Shown piece by piece: positions 10,957 to 23,045 of a stretch of 64,000 bases of DNA. The stretch lies in assembly GCF_036669915.1 (NCBI RefSeq), contig NC_089319.1, positions 21,856,065 through 21,920,064 of the forward strand, in the 5' to 3' direction. Within the stretch, counting starts at the first letter, position 1. Each line of letters begins with the position of its first letter. The notes under the pieces were generated by a model. The model saw nothing but the letters and a program-made list of their open reading frames with translations, had not been told where the DNA came from and did not search any database. The position numbers were made by a program, and so were the translations under genes. This DNA comes from Pocillopora verrucosa. Its lineage: Eukaryota > Cnidaria > Anthozoa > Scleractinia > Pocilloporidae.

Positions 10957-12083
10957 CTACAAAATCATTTTAAAAAATTATCTTTTTCTATTTGATTCAC
11001 TGTCACGACCATACGGGGATTGAAACCTCGGATCAATGTCAGTATCTACCCTTCCCCTGATCTAACATTAACTTTAATTTGCTATCAGTTGAGTTGACTG
11101 AGTCAATTACTTAATCAATTTTTTTACATAATATTAAGGACGGGAAATTGTTCGGCTCTCTGATAGAATGGAGTGTGCCGAACTGGCTAATGTCATCATC
11201 GTACAACTTGCTTCCGTATGAGGTATATTTAAAAAGGCTTTGAGATCAAAAGTGGCAAGATCACGGAACTGTGTAAGCATTTAAGTAAATTTGATCGATA
11301 TAATTATTGTTCTGACATACGTATTGTATCTGAGAAGAATCTCGGATGGTCTGATTCAGCCCCCACCGTGAGATGAATAAGCTCGCGAAGAATACAATAA
11401 ATGCTCTTTTAGTATTGACTAATTTTTAGTTTCGAATGAAACCTGAAAATTTACGGTTATTGTCTGGATTACGGTCTGATTTTATTTTAATTGCAATCTA
11501 CCGGTAATCATTAAGAATAGGATTGTTCCCAAACGAACCTTGATCTCTTAGTCAGAAAGCTAATGCTGAAGAATTCCCTCCAGCTACATCTGTGTGAAAA
11601 CTTCCGTTAAAATCTAGATATTTCGTTTTCTTCCAAAAATAGCTGAGAGTAATGAGTCAAATGAGTTTCAGTGATTTTCTTCTGTAATGCAAAAAACATT
11701 TACTAGTTGTCTGCAAAAACTACACACTGGGATGAACTGCGTAAGCCTTTTCACTTTAATTCGTATATCAATCGCTCTTCGGCATAATTTATGTGCATGT
11801 CTGATATTAAGTCAGTGATTAAGGATACGTCGCCCACGACACCAAATATTTACTCCCGAGGAAAAAGTTAAGAAAATATCGAAAGTCCAAAGCACTATCG
11901 AAAGTTTCCATATTCATGCGCATCTATGTCCAATTTTTAGGAATGACACCATGCACATTAGAAAAATCAATTAAAATTGGAAAATTAACGGAAAATATCG
12001 ATGTTCAAGTTGATATCGAAAGTCCAAAGTTGAAATCTTCCTGTTGTATCTCAACGTTCGTTGTAAAAGTAAATCATTCCAAA

Positions 12084-13694
12084 ATGAGTAGCAGTACATT
12101 GATAGAAGTTTTTGGTCACATCGTGTTCAGTTTCACACGAGGTGTCACAGAGCATTACAATCCTGAAGAACCTGAATTTACAGCGGAATTATTTGGCTAT
12201 GATCCATTGGAAAGCACTGGTCGAGAATGGTATTATCATCCTGTAGATGAGTTTATATTTCAAGAATACAGCGATAGAAGGGATACAGCTTTTTCCTATC
12301 TCCCTTCATCAAGTCTTAATGTGAGATGTATAAACGCGTGCACACCAGAGGAAAATGAAGAGACGTTAAGCGGCCAACAAGATGAAGATCGAGCAATGGC
12401 TTGGAAGCGGCTCAGACCATCCACTCTTTCCACAGTGTGGAAAGCACTGTGTACCGGTGCTTTGATTTCATTGTTGACTGCTGCTATTATCGGTGTCCTA
12501 TATATAATGATAACCTACGTCTGCTATCAAACCATATACAACTGTCAATTTCATGACACGGAGACAATTCCTGAGAAAGTACAATGGATCAGAACATTGT
12601 CTGATATCACAAGTTGTGTTTTCCTGTACTTGTGGTTCTTTGGAGGTGTGCTTTTACTTTTCCGACCATATCAGATAATGGGGTTGAAGGGGAAACTGTT
12701 CTTAGTAGCTCTTCTCCTGTTTTCTTTGGATACACTTTATCGCGTGGCGCTTCAACTTCTTGGAATATCTCATTCTAGACTTTCTGTGTTAAAAAAGATT
12801 CCATTGAACGTTTTTTTTCTCTCAAGTGTATGTTGGCAAATTTATCTCTTAACAAATGCGTTTCGCTCGTTATCAAAAAGGCTGAATTTATTTTTCAAAA
12901 TGCTAATGCCAAGTTGTTTCCCTTTCGCAATCGGCATCTTCGTAGCGTCTTATATTTACCCGATGTACAGCAAGCAAGATGGGAAAGGAAAGCTACTTAT
13001 AGCAATCTTCTCGCCTCTCATCGCGGTCGTTCTTAAGGTGATCTCTCGAATATGCGTTCAGCGGTTATGGCGCATAACTCATCCAGGACGTTCGTTCGTC
13101 TTGTTAGCGCCGTTGTATTTTGGAGCAGCGGTTATGTTTCGAGTGTTGCAAGCAGAGCTTGACAGCCTTAAATCCATCGCTATCCTTGGAATAGTCCACG
13201 GTGCTGCAGAAGTCATAGAGAGAAGCACCATGGTTATCATTGATCACGTTTGTCATTTCATTTTAAAAATAAAATCAGCTCCTTGGGGAAGTTTCCGCAC
13301 TCCTCGGCGTGAGCGACTAATGGCTGATGTCGCTATTTTAAGTATGCTTTATGAATCAACTGCTATTATTTCTGTTAACAGTGTTTTGTACTTGTATCAA
13401 TTTATTTACATACAAAATATTCCACTTTTAAAACTGCTGCAGAAATTTGCCATCATACCTCAGTTGCACTGGTTATTGAATGGTTTTTCACGGGCGCATC
13501 ATTGGCCATCCAGACTCGTTATCAGAACATCGCAGTTATGGCCGTTTGGCGAAAAAAAATGGAAAAGACACATTTTGGTTGCTATGGCAAATCTCGTTCC
13601 ATTGGCAATTTGGACGACACCCAACCTCTTGGAAATTGTACATGGGCGCTTTCATGGGTTTCAAAGCCACCCGTGTAAAATGCCCTTCGCTTAG
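12084..13694 (+). CDS. Multipass membrane protein family, copy C (subfamily 1), full length with an internal out-of-frame patch
   Basis: Family-type start MSSSTLIEVFGH at 12084; the frame is also open upstream to an ATG at 11916, adding 56 residues not seen in the intact copies G and I. From 12084 it is 536 residues with the usual hydrophobic segments and FRTPRRERLMADV. One base is missing near 13451 (ttgccatcat for ttgcaattcat) and one A has been gained in a run of eight at 13552-13559. Between them about 35 codons are read in another frame, replacing the conserved VALVIEWFFTGASLAIET and QNIAVMAVWRKR segments with PQLHWLLNGFSRAHHWPSRL-type sequence. Beyond it WKRHILVAMANLVP is back in frame. 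Losing a hydrophobic segment so near the C-terminus makes normal function doubtful, yet the ORF never closes. The 5' flank is unlike that of G and I. Confidence 0.75.
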   Translation: MSSSTLIEVFGHIVFSFTRGVTEHYNPEEPEFTAELFGYDPLESTGREWYYHPVDEFIFQEYSDRRDTAFSYLPSSSLNVRCINACTPEENEETLSGQQDEDRAMAWKRLRPSTLSTVWKALCTGALISLLTAAIIGVLYIMITYVCYQTIYNCQFHDTETIPEKVQWIRTLSDITSCVFLYLWFFGGVLLLFRPYQIMGLKGKLFLVALLLFSLDTLYRVALQLLGISHSRLSVLKKIPLNVFFLSSVCWQIYLLTNAFRSLSKRLNLFFKMLMPSCFPFAIGIFVASYIYPMYSKQDGKGKLLIAIFSPLIAVVLKVISRICVQRLWRITHPGRSFVLLAPLYFGAAVMFRVLQAELDSLKSIAILGIVHGAAEVIERSTMVIIDHVCHFILKIKSAPWGSFRTPRRERLMADVAILSMLYESTAIISVNSVLYLYQFIYIQNIPLLKLLQKFAIIPQLHWLLNGFSRAHHWPSRLVIRTSQLWPFGEKKWKRHILVAMANLVPLAIWTTPNLLEIVHGRFHGFQSHPCKMPFA

Positions 13695-15104
13695 AGACTT
13701 GGAAATCATTTCGCTGGCGTCAATGTAGCCTTTCCACGAGTGACCGTCTTGTAAGCTTCTCTTCGATACCACCTTAAATTATTCGGTTCATAGTGGAAAC
13801 GAACTTCATGACGAAAGAATTCGTGTTCCATCTGCTTATACAGAGAAAGGAAACTCTGACCACAATGATTATTTCTAAAAGACCAGCGAGGATGAAGATT
13901 TCATTGGAAAGAATAGCAGAGATTGTGTGTCACTAAAATAAACTGCATTCGATTGAGCGCTTTGAGGCAATTAAATATGGAGAGCTTCAGCCTACAAATT
14001 GAATTAATCACAGCTCTTATGGGCTGGGAACATTATCGTAATGAAACAGTCAATGACAATCTTTTGTTTGAGCATTGCGCAAACCGCACACAACACCAGT
14101 ATCGCGCTCGTATGGGTCTGCTTAGCACCTCTCTAGGTTCAACGATATACGCATGCACATTATTTGAAAAAAGGTGCAAGGGTTCGATTTCGTATCTTAG
14201 AGGGACATAAGATAAGATTGCTATGCATTTATAGCTTGAAACTTGCCTTCGAATTCTTTGAATCATGTAGATTCAAATTCTTTAGAAAAACTCATAAAAA
14301 TACAGAGCATATGGATACTTTTACAAACTGAAAGTTGCAATACCTTATAGATTTAATTTTAAACACTTCATATAAATTCGTTAGCTAAATTAAATTGACA
14401 ATACTTGTCGGTCACTATACTTGACCAGTTAGTAAGTCACCCAACACACAGTTATAAATTCAATGTTGCCGCAGGAGATTCAAAATTTGGTGAGATCATC
14501 ACTGACACGCTTGGCTGCCCTTGGTATTGTGACACTTTTTGTTCTTATACAGTTTGACGCCATATATGATCTATTCCTGAACAGACGCACGACAACATGG
14601 GACATGTTTGCTTTATATGATAAAGAAGCAATACCGTTTTGATGGCTCAGCTGCGCCATATTTTGACGTAATCTGTGATCTGTTACTGGACAGACCCACA
14701 GCAATATGGTATATGTTTGTTCTAAACAATAGAGAAGCAAAACTGTTTGATGGTGACGTTACCTATGCGTCTGTCCTCCAATAGATCATAAGTAAGAGGC
14801 AATTAAAACGCGCGCGTAATATAACTTTTTACAACTTACTTAACATATACACAGGAAAAGGATTTTATGTACACCAATTAACTCCCTCTCAGGTACTTCC
14901 TGGGAAAGTATTTAATGTTTAAGTACGAGTAGACATATAACTTCGAAAATAAAAACTAAATTAACTATAAAAGGCACAAAAACTCGTTTTGGCAGTAATA
15001 ACCTCATTCATCACGCAACAAATCTAGAGAACTGTTCGACAACCTCCATTTATAGGATAGGGTAGATATGATTATTTGAAGTTTCCCGACTAAAGGCGAA
15101 AATC
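13695..15104. other. 3' flank of copy C, no gene supported
   Basis: Same flank as in the other blocks, with an AATAAA near 13937 in a taaaataaactg context. A frame at 13977-14210 beginning MESFSLQIELITALMG resembles one at 41863-42054 but is broken in block G; I regard it as non-coding. Confidence 0.4.
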
Positions 15105-15471
15105 TTATGTTATTATATCAATGCCCAGCAAATAAACATACCAGTAGTCCAAATTGTACAAGGCATATGAAAGAGGAAACAGAATTCGACACACAAAATC
15201 AATTTTTTCGGGGAGAGTTCTTTTTTTTCATCCCACATTTAGTTCTGGGTGACTTTGGGTTTCCTTCAAGACACTGTAAGAAACTGCCATTCTTCTGCGA
15301 TAGCTCTGGTGTCTCGTCCTTCGAGCCAGTGTGGCCGTCACTGGTAGGACATGAACTCTTCCCTTAGCTGGGGATTTGACGGAATCACCTGATATGTTCA
15401 AAGTTTTGGAGCTCCTACGATGACGTAAGTCCAGTTTGCTCAAGGATAATCGAGAAGTGTTCTATAAAATC
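15105..15471 (-). pseudogene. Cys-loop receptor terminal exon, orphan copy R2, frameshifted
   Basis: Homologous to exon 9 of the complete receptor, with the same TAG acceptor (15473-15472) and TAA stop (15107-15105). A deletion of about 14 bases near 15330 (gccagtgtggccgtca where others carry gccagtgtcgttatgag) shifts the frame, so it could not encode the M4 end even if spliced. Other receptor exons are absent, although about 180 bases resembling the receptor's later intron sit at 16860-17040. Confidence 0.75.
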
Positions 15472-15648
15472 TTTTAAAAAAATTATCTTTTTCCATTTGA
15501 TTCACTGTCACGACCATACGGGGATTGAAACCTCGGATCACCGAGGGAGCAAATCACTGAGTGAACAGCAAGGATCGAAATGCACCAATCAGAGCTGTTG
15601 AAAAAAAAACTAATCATAGCAGAGCATCATGCATGACCAGTCGACCTC

Positions 15649-15692
15649 ATCGCCTGAAGAAGACTAGCAGTATGCAGTCGAAACGTCGCGAT
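15649..15692 (+). ncRNA. Hammerhead-ribozyme-like motif
   Basis: CTGAAGA at 15654-15660 and GAAACGTC at 15680-15687 match the hammerhead core CUGANGA ... GAAA ... UH. Helix I is 5 bp (ATCGC 15649-15653 with GCGAT 15688-15692). Helix II is GACT with AGTC, extended by GCA/TGC around a GTA loop. Two points differ from a textbook hammerhead: an extra A follows CUGANGA, and helix III has no loop, ACGT being self-complementary, which would need pairing between two molecules. Short helix III dimeric hammerheads are known in Penelope-like retroelements. Self-cleavage is inferred. Confidence 0.45.
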
Positions 15693-15699
15693 CTACATC

Positions 15700-18031
15700 A
15701 CACGTGACTACATCGTGAGACAAACGAAAAAACTTAGCTTTTATTACATATACCACGTTTGCATCAATTTACATTCGTAGACTGTTTTATTTTTTAAACC
15801 CTCGGTTGTCTTTTTTTTTTCTGTACTTATGTAGTGTCTGCTTACGTTTATTGTCCATGTTTAATATCAGGACTGAAGAAAATTACCTGCTTCAGCTTTA
15901 AATTCTGCAAGGAAAATCAGTGTAAGATCCTAACGTGTATTCTATTTTGTTTTTATGTTGCTTTGTCTTTTTATGCCTTCCTTCCCTCTCAAACATATTA
16001 ATTAAAGAGATGCATTGCGGCCTGAGCTCGTTTGCTGGGCTCATTATCAAAGAAATACACCAAATGGAGTAAAACGGCTGAGGGCAAAAGCCCAAAGCCG
16101 CCTTTATTTAAATATCAACATTCTATTGTCTGAAAAACATACTTCAAATATCAGCCCAGTAAAGGATAGGGCACAAAAAACGCCAAAACAAAATTATATA
16201 AATTTATGTATAAACTCAACAATAATACGTATCAGAGAGGTAGGGAAAAGGGGAGGAGGTGAGTAAAAACAGACAGCGTCGGATGGAAACAGAAAGTGTC
16301 TTCACTCGATTAAAGTGTGAAAAGAATAATCAGTAATCGATACTCGCCTCGATTTCATACTGGCTCAACTCCCTAAAGGGAGTATGCTAAAAATGTACCA
16401 TCCTAACCCATCTAATACGTCCCGGATGTTGTAACGCCAACTTTCTATTCAGTGTCACACATACGTACATAAAGATATACTAAACAATAATTCGTTCGAC
16501 TGTTTCAGGATTTAGTTACTATTATCGAAAAACGTTTTGTAAGTTTATTTGACATAATAAGAAAACTTTATAAATAAACTGCTTTTGCAACCACCAGACA
16601 ATTTACACTTTACCTACAAGGCTCATGTCCAAGTCTCAGTTATTTCAAAGCTGTAACATTTTGCTTGTTACATTTCGCGTTAAAAATTTTGTTCATTTTG
16701 CGTCAAAAAGTTTTTACATTTCGCGTTAAAAAGTTGTTTCATTTTGCGTCAAAAGTTGTTACATTTCGGGTTAATGTTACATTTCGCGTCAAAAGTTGTT
16801 ACATTTCACGTTAATGTTACATTTTGCGTCAATTGTTACATTTTGCGGCGTAACATACGGGTGTTGCATTTTTGGTAACGCTATGATTTAAAGTTCCTCA
16901 ATGGTAAATAGAAGGAGGTTTTACAACGAGCCTTGGTTGTCAATAAGGGCAGAAATACATTTGTTATTTTCAAAATTCATTTTAGATATGTACGGCCAAT
17001 ATTTATACGGTGTACGTCTAATTTTTGCAGAGAGCGAAAATTGTTTTGCTCTCGGTCATACAACAGATTGGTCTAAGTCTATTTTTAGCGGAATATTGAA
17101 GGTCACTATTACTGATAGCGAATCGTAGTAAAAATTCTTTCCGATCCTAAAACTCTGAAGCGTTGAATTCGTGGTTGAGTGCATTTACACTCAAGTGTGA
17201 AGTTCAGTAGATTGATTTTAAGAGTCTCGTGAGCCGGATTTAACACTGGTTTTTCCAATCTACCAATCATCTTGTTAGTAAATATAGTAAATTATTTCAC
17301 TTAGACACAGTACAGTCCGAATACACTGTCTAGAAAAGTTTAAAAATATAAATTTACCTCAATGTCTGTATGTACACGGTATGTCTATATTAAAGGAGAT
17401 ATGAGGAATTTTTTTATACCGACAAGAAAGGTGATGTTCTTGAAAGCTTCATGGTAAGATCCTTAGAAAACGAGTGTACAAACAGCACCCGTACGCTTTG
17501 AAAATTCCGTGTGTCTTGACTTTTTGTGATGTTTGTTCACATACATTATTAACAGATAATAACATGATTTCTCTTGCAATTTACTCGTGCTTATTAACTC
17601 CGAATTGGACTCGGAATCATGTTAGTACTAAAACATATACCTTAACAGACGTTTTGGTGTGTAGTACCGCTGACAAGTAAAACAAAAGTACAACGAGTAA
17701 AAATGCTCATCGATATTGCACACCAAAACATCTAATAAGTTTATTATTATCCATGCAACTGCGTGTTTTTCTGCCAGGTCTTTTTGTTCATTTCTCATAA
17801 GGCGGGAAAAGCAAAGCGGATAGAGAAGCGTAGCGCGCGCAGCCGACTAGTTTTTATAATGACCAACTGTACAAATAACCGAACAATATCGATGGATATT
17901 TGTACTCTACTTTGTCAAGTTGGATAATAATAACGGGTAAATGCAATATGTTATCAATCTCTAGCACCTACACAAGTCAATTAACACAAGGAAGACTGAA
18001 AGACTACCGGCAATTAGGTTTTAGAAGTTCT
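15700..18031. other. Rearranged intergenic region between copies C and D
   Basis: Similarity to the other receptor flanks stops near 15538 and unique sequence follows to about 16860. From 16860 to 17040 the sequence resembles receptor intron sequence found near 29930-30110 and 44165-44350, and from about 17040 it matches 31070-32300. No gene is seen. The short frames on both strands are unremarkable. Confidence 0.5.
16664..16856. repeat. Degenerate minisatellite, ACATTTCGCGT-type units
   Basis: About nine head-to-tail units of roughly 17-26 bases, each with a core tacatttcgcgt or ttcattttgcgt followed by a variable taaaagttg spacer. It is absent from the otherwise matching region of the next duplicated block. 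Confidence 0.75.
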
Positions 18032-19636
18032 CTATGTGAAGGGCATTTTGCAAGGGTGATCTTTAGACTTGTCAAAGCGCCCACGCACAACTTCCCACAG
18101 ATTTGCTGTCGTCCAAATAGCCAGTGGAACCAGGTTAGTTATCGCAACCAATATGTGTCTTTTCCATCTTTTGCGCCAAACAGCCATAACTGCTATATTC
18201 TGAAAGTGAGTCTCGATGGCCAAGGATACGCCGGTGAAAAACCATTCAATAACCAGCGGAACTGACGTATGAATTGCAAATTCCTGAAGCAGCTTTAACA
18301 ATGAAATGTTTTGTGAGTAAATGAATTGATATAATTACAACAATCCGTTAACAGATACAATAGCAGTTGATTCACATAACATGCCTAAAATGGTAATATC
18401 AGCCATTAGTCTCTCACGGCGAGGAGTGCGAAAAGTTCCCCAAGGAGCTAATTGTCTTTTCAAGATCACGTGACAAATATGATCAATGAAGACCATGGTG
18501 CTTCGTTCTAGGACTTCTACCGCGCCGTGGATTATTCCAAGAACAGCGATGAGTTTGAGGTTATCAAGTTCTGCCTGCATTACTCGAAACATGATCGCTG
18601 ATCCAAAATACAACGGCACTAACAAGACGTACGAGTATCCCGGATGAACAATTTTCTTCAAGCGTTGAGTGCAAAGTCGTAAGATTACCTTAAAGATAAC
18701 TGCACAGAGAGGTGAGAAGAGTGCAATAAGGAGTTTTCCATGTTCATTTTGCTTGTTGTACATTGGATAAATAAGCGATGCTATAAAGATGCCAATAAAA
18801 AAAGTGAAACAGCCTGGTGTTGTCAATTTTATAAATAAACTCGTTCTACTCGACAGGTTCCGGAAGTGATTTGTTAGGGGATTAACTTGGCAACATGCGC
18901 TTATTAGAAAAAGAATGTTAAGAGGAATCCTCTGAGTCACAGAAAGCTTGGAATGAGATTTTCCAAAGACTTGAAGGACAACACGATACACTGTATCCAT
19001 ACAATAGAAGACAAAAGCAACAAGAATAAGTTTTCTTTTCACGCCCTTTAACTGATACGGTCGAAAAAGAAAAAGGATTCCGACAAAGAACCACATGTAT
19101 AGAAAGGCAACACCTATCACGTCAGACAATGTTCTGATCCACTGTATTTTAACTGGGATTGTCTCCCCTTGGTGAAGTTGGCAGTTGCCTATCGTTTCGT
19201 AAGAGACGTAACAGATCATGATATAAAAAAGGCCAATGATGGCAGGTGTTAAAAGTGAAATTAATGCACCGATGTACATTGATTGACAAACTGTGTGAAG
19301 AACGGATGGTCTGAATCGCTTCCAAGCCATTTCGTCATTTTCATCTTGCTGTTCGTCTTCATCTTCCTCTGGTGAGCTCGCGTCAATGACCCGATATCTA
19401 ACTCGAGAATTACCAACTGACAAGAGATTATAATCTTCGTCCGATGGCGGTGAATATTCCTGATAAATAGGTTTATCAACGGGCTGACAATTCCACTCTC
19501 GACACTCACTGCTCAAGCTATCGTCGTATCCAAAGATCTCCACTTCAGGCTCATCAGGGTCGTAATGCTCTGTCACGCCGCGTGTGAAGCTGAATAAAAC
19601 ACGGGCAAAAACTTCAATCAACAAACTGTCATTCAT
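18032..19636 (-). pseudogene. Multipass membrane protein family, copy D (subfamily 2), one premature stop
   Basis: The start is the ATG at 19636 (MNDSLLIEVFARV) and the family stop is TAG at 18034-18032. The only disabling change I find is a TAA at 18337-18335, within NGLL-stop-LYQFIY, where copies A and H read TAC for tyrosine. Codons on both sides remain in frame, so apart from one nonsense codon it is a complete gene of about 535 codons. Translation to the stop would give 433 residues, lacking the last two hydrophobic segments. It is head-to-head with pseudogene E. Its single lesion suggests recent loss. Confidence 0.85.
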
Positions 19637-22095
19637 TATCCGCGTTAGATATTCTTCGAGAGAACACTTGAAATCTTCGATACCGAATGAACATGTTTCG
19701 AATGAGCTCCAGAATTTTTAGTATGATGTTTTGAAAGTGAAAGTGCTAACAAAGCAGAAACAATACTCCGGCCATCTGAATGTTAGCGAAAGTATTGACT
19801 ACTCCACTTGTTCACTGAAAATCTGAGGAAAAATATGTTGATGTTCGATATTATTAATTATATGTATTTCTATCGTTTGAATTTTAAACAAATCCTTATA
19901 AAGAGGTAGTCAGATTGAATACTTCAGCTCGTTGGTATCTAATGAACATGTTTCGAATAAGCTCAAGTTTTTTAAGTATGAAATTTCAGTGAGAGAGCAA
20001 AGTAAAAGCCATTTAGCCCTGTCAGAGGATCTGGTATAAAGGCTTCATTTCCGTTCCGCGGAAACAGGCCAAGTGTCGACCAGAAGAATCCACCACTATA
20101 CTGTGCTGCATGAAAATTCAAGATGAAACATGACAACGATTGGTCAGTAATAAATATTGATGTTTTTCTAGAAATTGTGAGACGTAATTTCAGCAATGAA
20201 CATTTTACTCGGTATTGTATCAAGCGGGACATATTCTTTTTTTTCTCTGAAATTAGGCGCATTGTTCTTTAATATCCATGATTGAGTGTTGCTCTGAAAG
20301 TAAATTACCACACCTCATTGAACATATAGAATATCAATCACTTCTACGCCAATTTTAACTTAAGAACTTTGTTCTTTAGGGCAAACATTTCACCAAAGAC
20401 CTCTTATTTAACAGCCAGTCTCGAAAAATACTGATTTCTTTAGCAAAGAGATAATTTTCGTGTATGACGGAACTTCACTTCCTCATTGCACAATGCTTAC
20501 GTATGCAAATCGTTTTCCATTTGTCCACGATGATTGAAATGGGTCGACAATATTTGCCAAATGAGCTCTTAGTGCTTTTGTGTCGGTTGTTGGCGCAAAC
20601 ACCTTATCGAAAATAAGCTTTCTGTCAATAATTTAAAGAATATTAAAAAAGGAACTTGTTTGATTCAACAAAAAATTGTCAGAGCTGAAAGTTTGATGAA
20701 GAAAATAGCAGACAGTTAGGAGAATTGTTGCCGGAATCTTGAGGGCGGAGTAAAAACGCCTCCATTGCATTTCAGGGTGACAGTTCTGAAGTTTCGAGAT
20801 TTCAGCCCTCAGTGATGTTCAGTGAACATTTACGAAGTAATTCAAAATAACAATGATCGGTCAACTTAAACTGAAGCTTCCCAATGTCCATTTATTATTT
20901 CTAGATAAGCTTCCATAAGTTTTTTTCAATGATTATCGCTTTCTTTGGTAATGTGTCGAGATATAATATTTTATTTTTCCTGATTTCAGTTGCAATGTGC
21001 ATCAATATCCAATACCGATTAAGCCAGAATAGCTTAATATTTTCAAGGCATAGAGCCTATTAAGACCCTAATCATATTTCTTTCAGTTTTTTTCAAAAAG
21101 TAATCACTAGATATATCAAAATATCTCTTTATGTGTTTTCATGATGACAGGACTTCGCTTCCTTAATAATTATGTCTGCGTTTTCTCATAGTTTTCTAAT
21201 TTTCCACGGCAATTAAACTGTTTCATGCCTTTCAGTTAACAAGCATTCAGTTCCTTTGTGTAAGCTTCGCCCTTGGTCTATATATAAATCGAAGCAGAAA
21301 AAATTTGGTCCCTAGCTTTAAGTACGGACCTCTAACTTGGTCAGTAAGAGGTATTTAATTAGCTTCAAATATTAACCGAAAGCCTATTTTTGACACGATG
21401 TTTCTGTTAAGGAAGTTTTTTATCCATGCAAAAGAGTCACGGTAATTTGATATCATTTGGCTTTCGAGCCTATTTGGCAAAAACTTTCTAACCGTTCTCA
21501 ATCGTGGACAAATGGGAATCTGTTTTAAGTGAAGTTCCGTGATGATGAAAGAATTCAAAAGATATTTTACGGGACTGATTCTAAAGGAACGTATCTTGAA
21601 GTCATTGAAGAAGTGTTTGCCTTAAGGACAACCTTCTCAGCTTAAAACTGAGGTAGATCTGATTCCTAGGTATTTTATTTGTTCAATAAGGTGTAGTATT
21701 TCCACTCTTAGAGTTACAATCAGTGATGAATGTTAAAAAACATTGAGCTAACCCTCGGCGAAAACAAAATATTACGTCACGCCTGATATAGCAATGAGTA
21801 CAGAGACTATTACTAAGATAAAGGCTGACTACCTCTCTATAAGGATTTGTTTAAAATTCAAACGATAAAAATATCTAAAATTTATAAAATTGACGTCAAC
21901 ATTTAATTTTTTTTCTTCAATTTTCAGAGAACAAATGGAATAGTTAGTACTTTCGCTAACATGCAGATGGCCGGAGTATTGTTTCTCCTTTGTTGGCATT
22001 TCCGCTTTCAAAAATTATACAAAAAAAACCTGTAGCTTATTCGAAACATGTTCATTCAGTATCGAAGATGTCAAGACTCTCTAACGCGGCGGATA
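19637..22095. repeat. Spacer between head-to-head copies D and E with inverted leader repeats
   Basis: About 270 bases next to D (19637-19910) are repeated in inverted orientation next to E (about 21836-22095). Both carry the gaacatgtttcga, ggccggagtatt/aatactccggcc and ctctataaggatttg elements and lead into the respective start codons. The spacer middle is AT-rich with no gene. The same arrangement recurs at 33912-36267. Confidence 0.65.
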
Positions 22096-22705
22096 ATGAA
22101 AAATAGTTTGCTGATTGAAGTTTTTTCCCGTGATTTATTCAACTTCACACGCGACGTGACAGAGCATTTTTCGACCGTTCCAGTTAAAGGGCGGGAAAAG
22201 AAAACTCTTTCTTGTTGCCTTGACAATGACAACACCCTACCGCTGGCGTCTTTATGACATCGTTTATTTATCCAATGTACAACAAACAAACTGAACATGG
22301 AAAACTCCTTATTGCACTCTTTTCACCTCTCTTTGTAGTTGTCTTTAAGGTAATCTTACGACTTTGTGCTCAACGCATGAAGAAAATTACTCATCCGGGA
22401 TACTCGTACATCGTGCCGTTGTATTTGGGATCAGCGATCATGTTCCAAGTAATGCAGGCAGAACTTGGAAGCCTCAAATTCATTGCTGTTCTTGGAGTAA
22501 TCCAGGGCGCGGTAGAAGTTATAGAAGCGAAACACCATAAACTTCATTGTTCATATTTGTCATATGCTCTTGAAAAGAAAATCAGCTCCTTGGGGAAGTC
22601 TACGCACTCCTTGCCGCGAGAGACTAATGCTGATATTACCATTTTAGGCATGTTATGTGAATCAACTGCTATTGTGTCTGTTAACGGCGTCTTGTATTTG
22701 TATCA

Positions 22706-22715
22706 AATAAATAAA

Positions 22716-22760
<45 letters not shown>

Positions 22761-22963
22761 TATAGCAGGTAATTTAGTGTTAACAACTGGGTTGAAAACG
22801 TAAATTAGCCACCGTAAAGGGTAAAAAAGCTGACGTTTCGAGCGTCAGCCCTTCGTCAGAGCGATTAGATTCTAATCGAAGGGCTAACGCTCGAAACGTC
22901 AGCTTTTTTACCCTTTACGGTGGCTAATTTACGTTTTCAACCCAGTTGTTAACACTAAATTAC
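22706..22963. mobile_element. Palindromic inserted element with 15-bp target-site duplication
   Basis: CTTGTATTTGTATCA at 22691-22705 and CTTGTATTTGTATTA at 22964-22978 flank the insert, and copy F has the uninterrupted site near 37060. Within it, 22768-22964 forms a near-perfect inverted repeat with arms of about 95 bases, from ggtaatttagtgttaac to gttaacactaaattacc. The left arm contains a hammerhead-like motif. The long duplication suggests insertion by reverse transcription rather than a cut-and-paste transposase. Confidence 0.75.
22832..22859 (-). ncRNA. Hammerhead-like motif in the palindromic element
   Basis: On the minus strand CTGACGA, 13 bases, then GAAACGTC. Helix II is GGGC paired with GCTC (one G-U) around TGAC. 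Helix I is only three pairs (GCT with AGC). The same extra A after CUGANGA and the loop-less ACGT helix III occur as in the 15.6-kb motif. In the opposite arm CTGACGA is changed to CTAATCGA, so only this arm keeps the core. Confidence 0.4.
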
Positions 22964-23045
22964 CTTGTATTTGTATTAGTCTACTTTCTTACAAAACGTT
23001 CCACTTTTGAAGCTGCTTCAGGAATTTGCAGTTCATACCACAGTT

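Noticed and set aside
13977-14210. Small ORF (MESFSLQIELITALMG...) downstream of copy C, with versions after B and I
   Set aside because: Differences between copies are mostly amino-acid changing and block G has a deletion that destroys it, so it behaves like untranslated flank.
17900-18265. 121-codon plus-strand frame
   Set aside because: Antisense to the C-terminal coding region of copy D; the same shadow appears opposite copy H.
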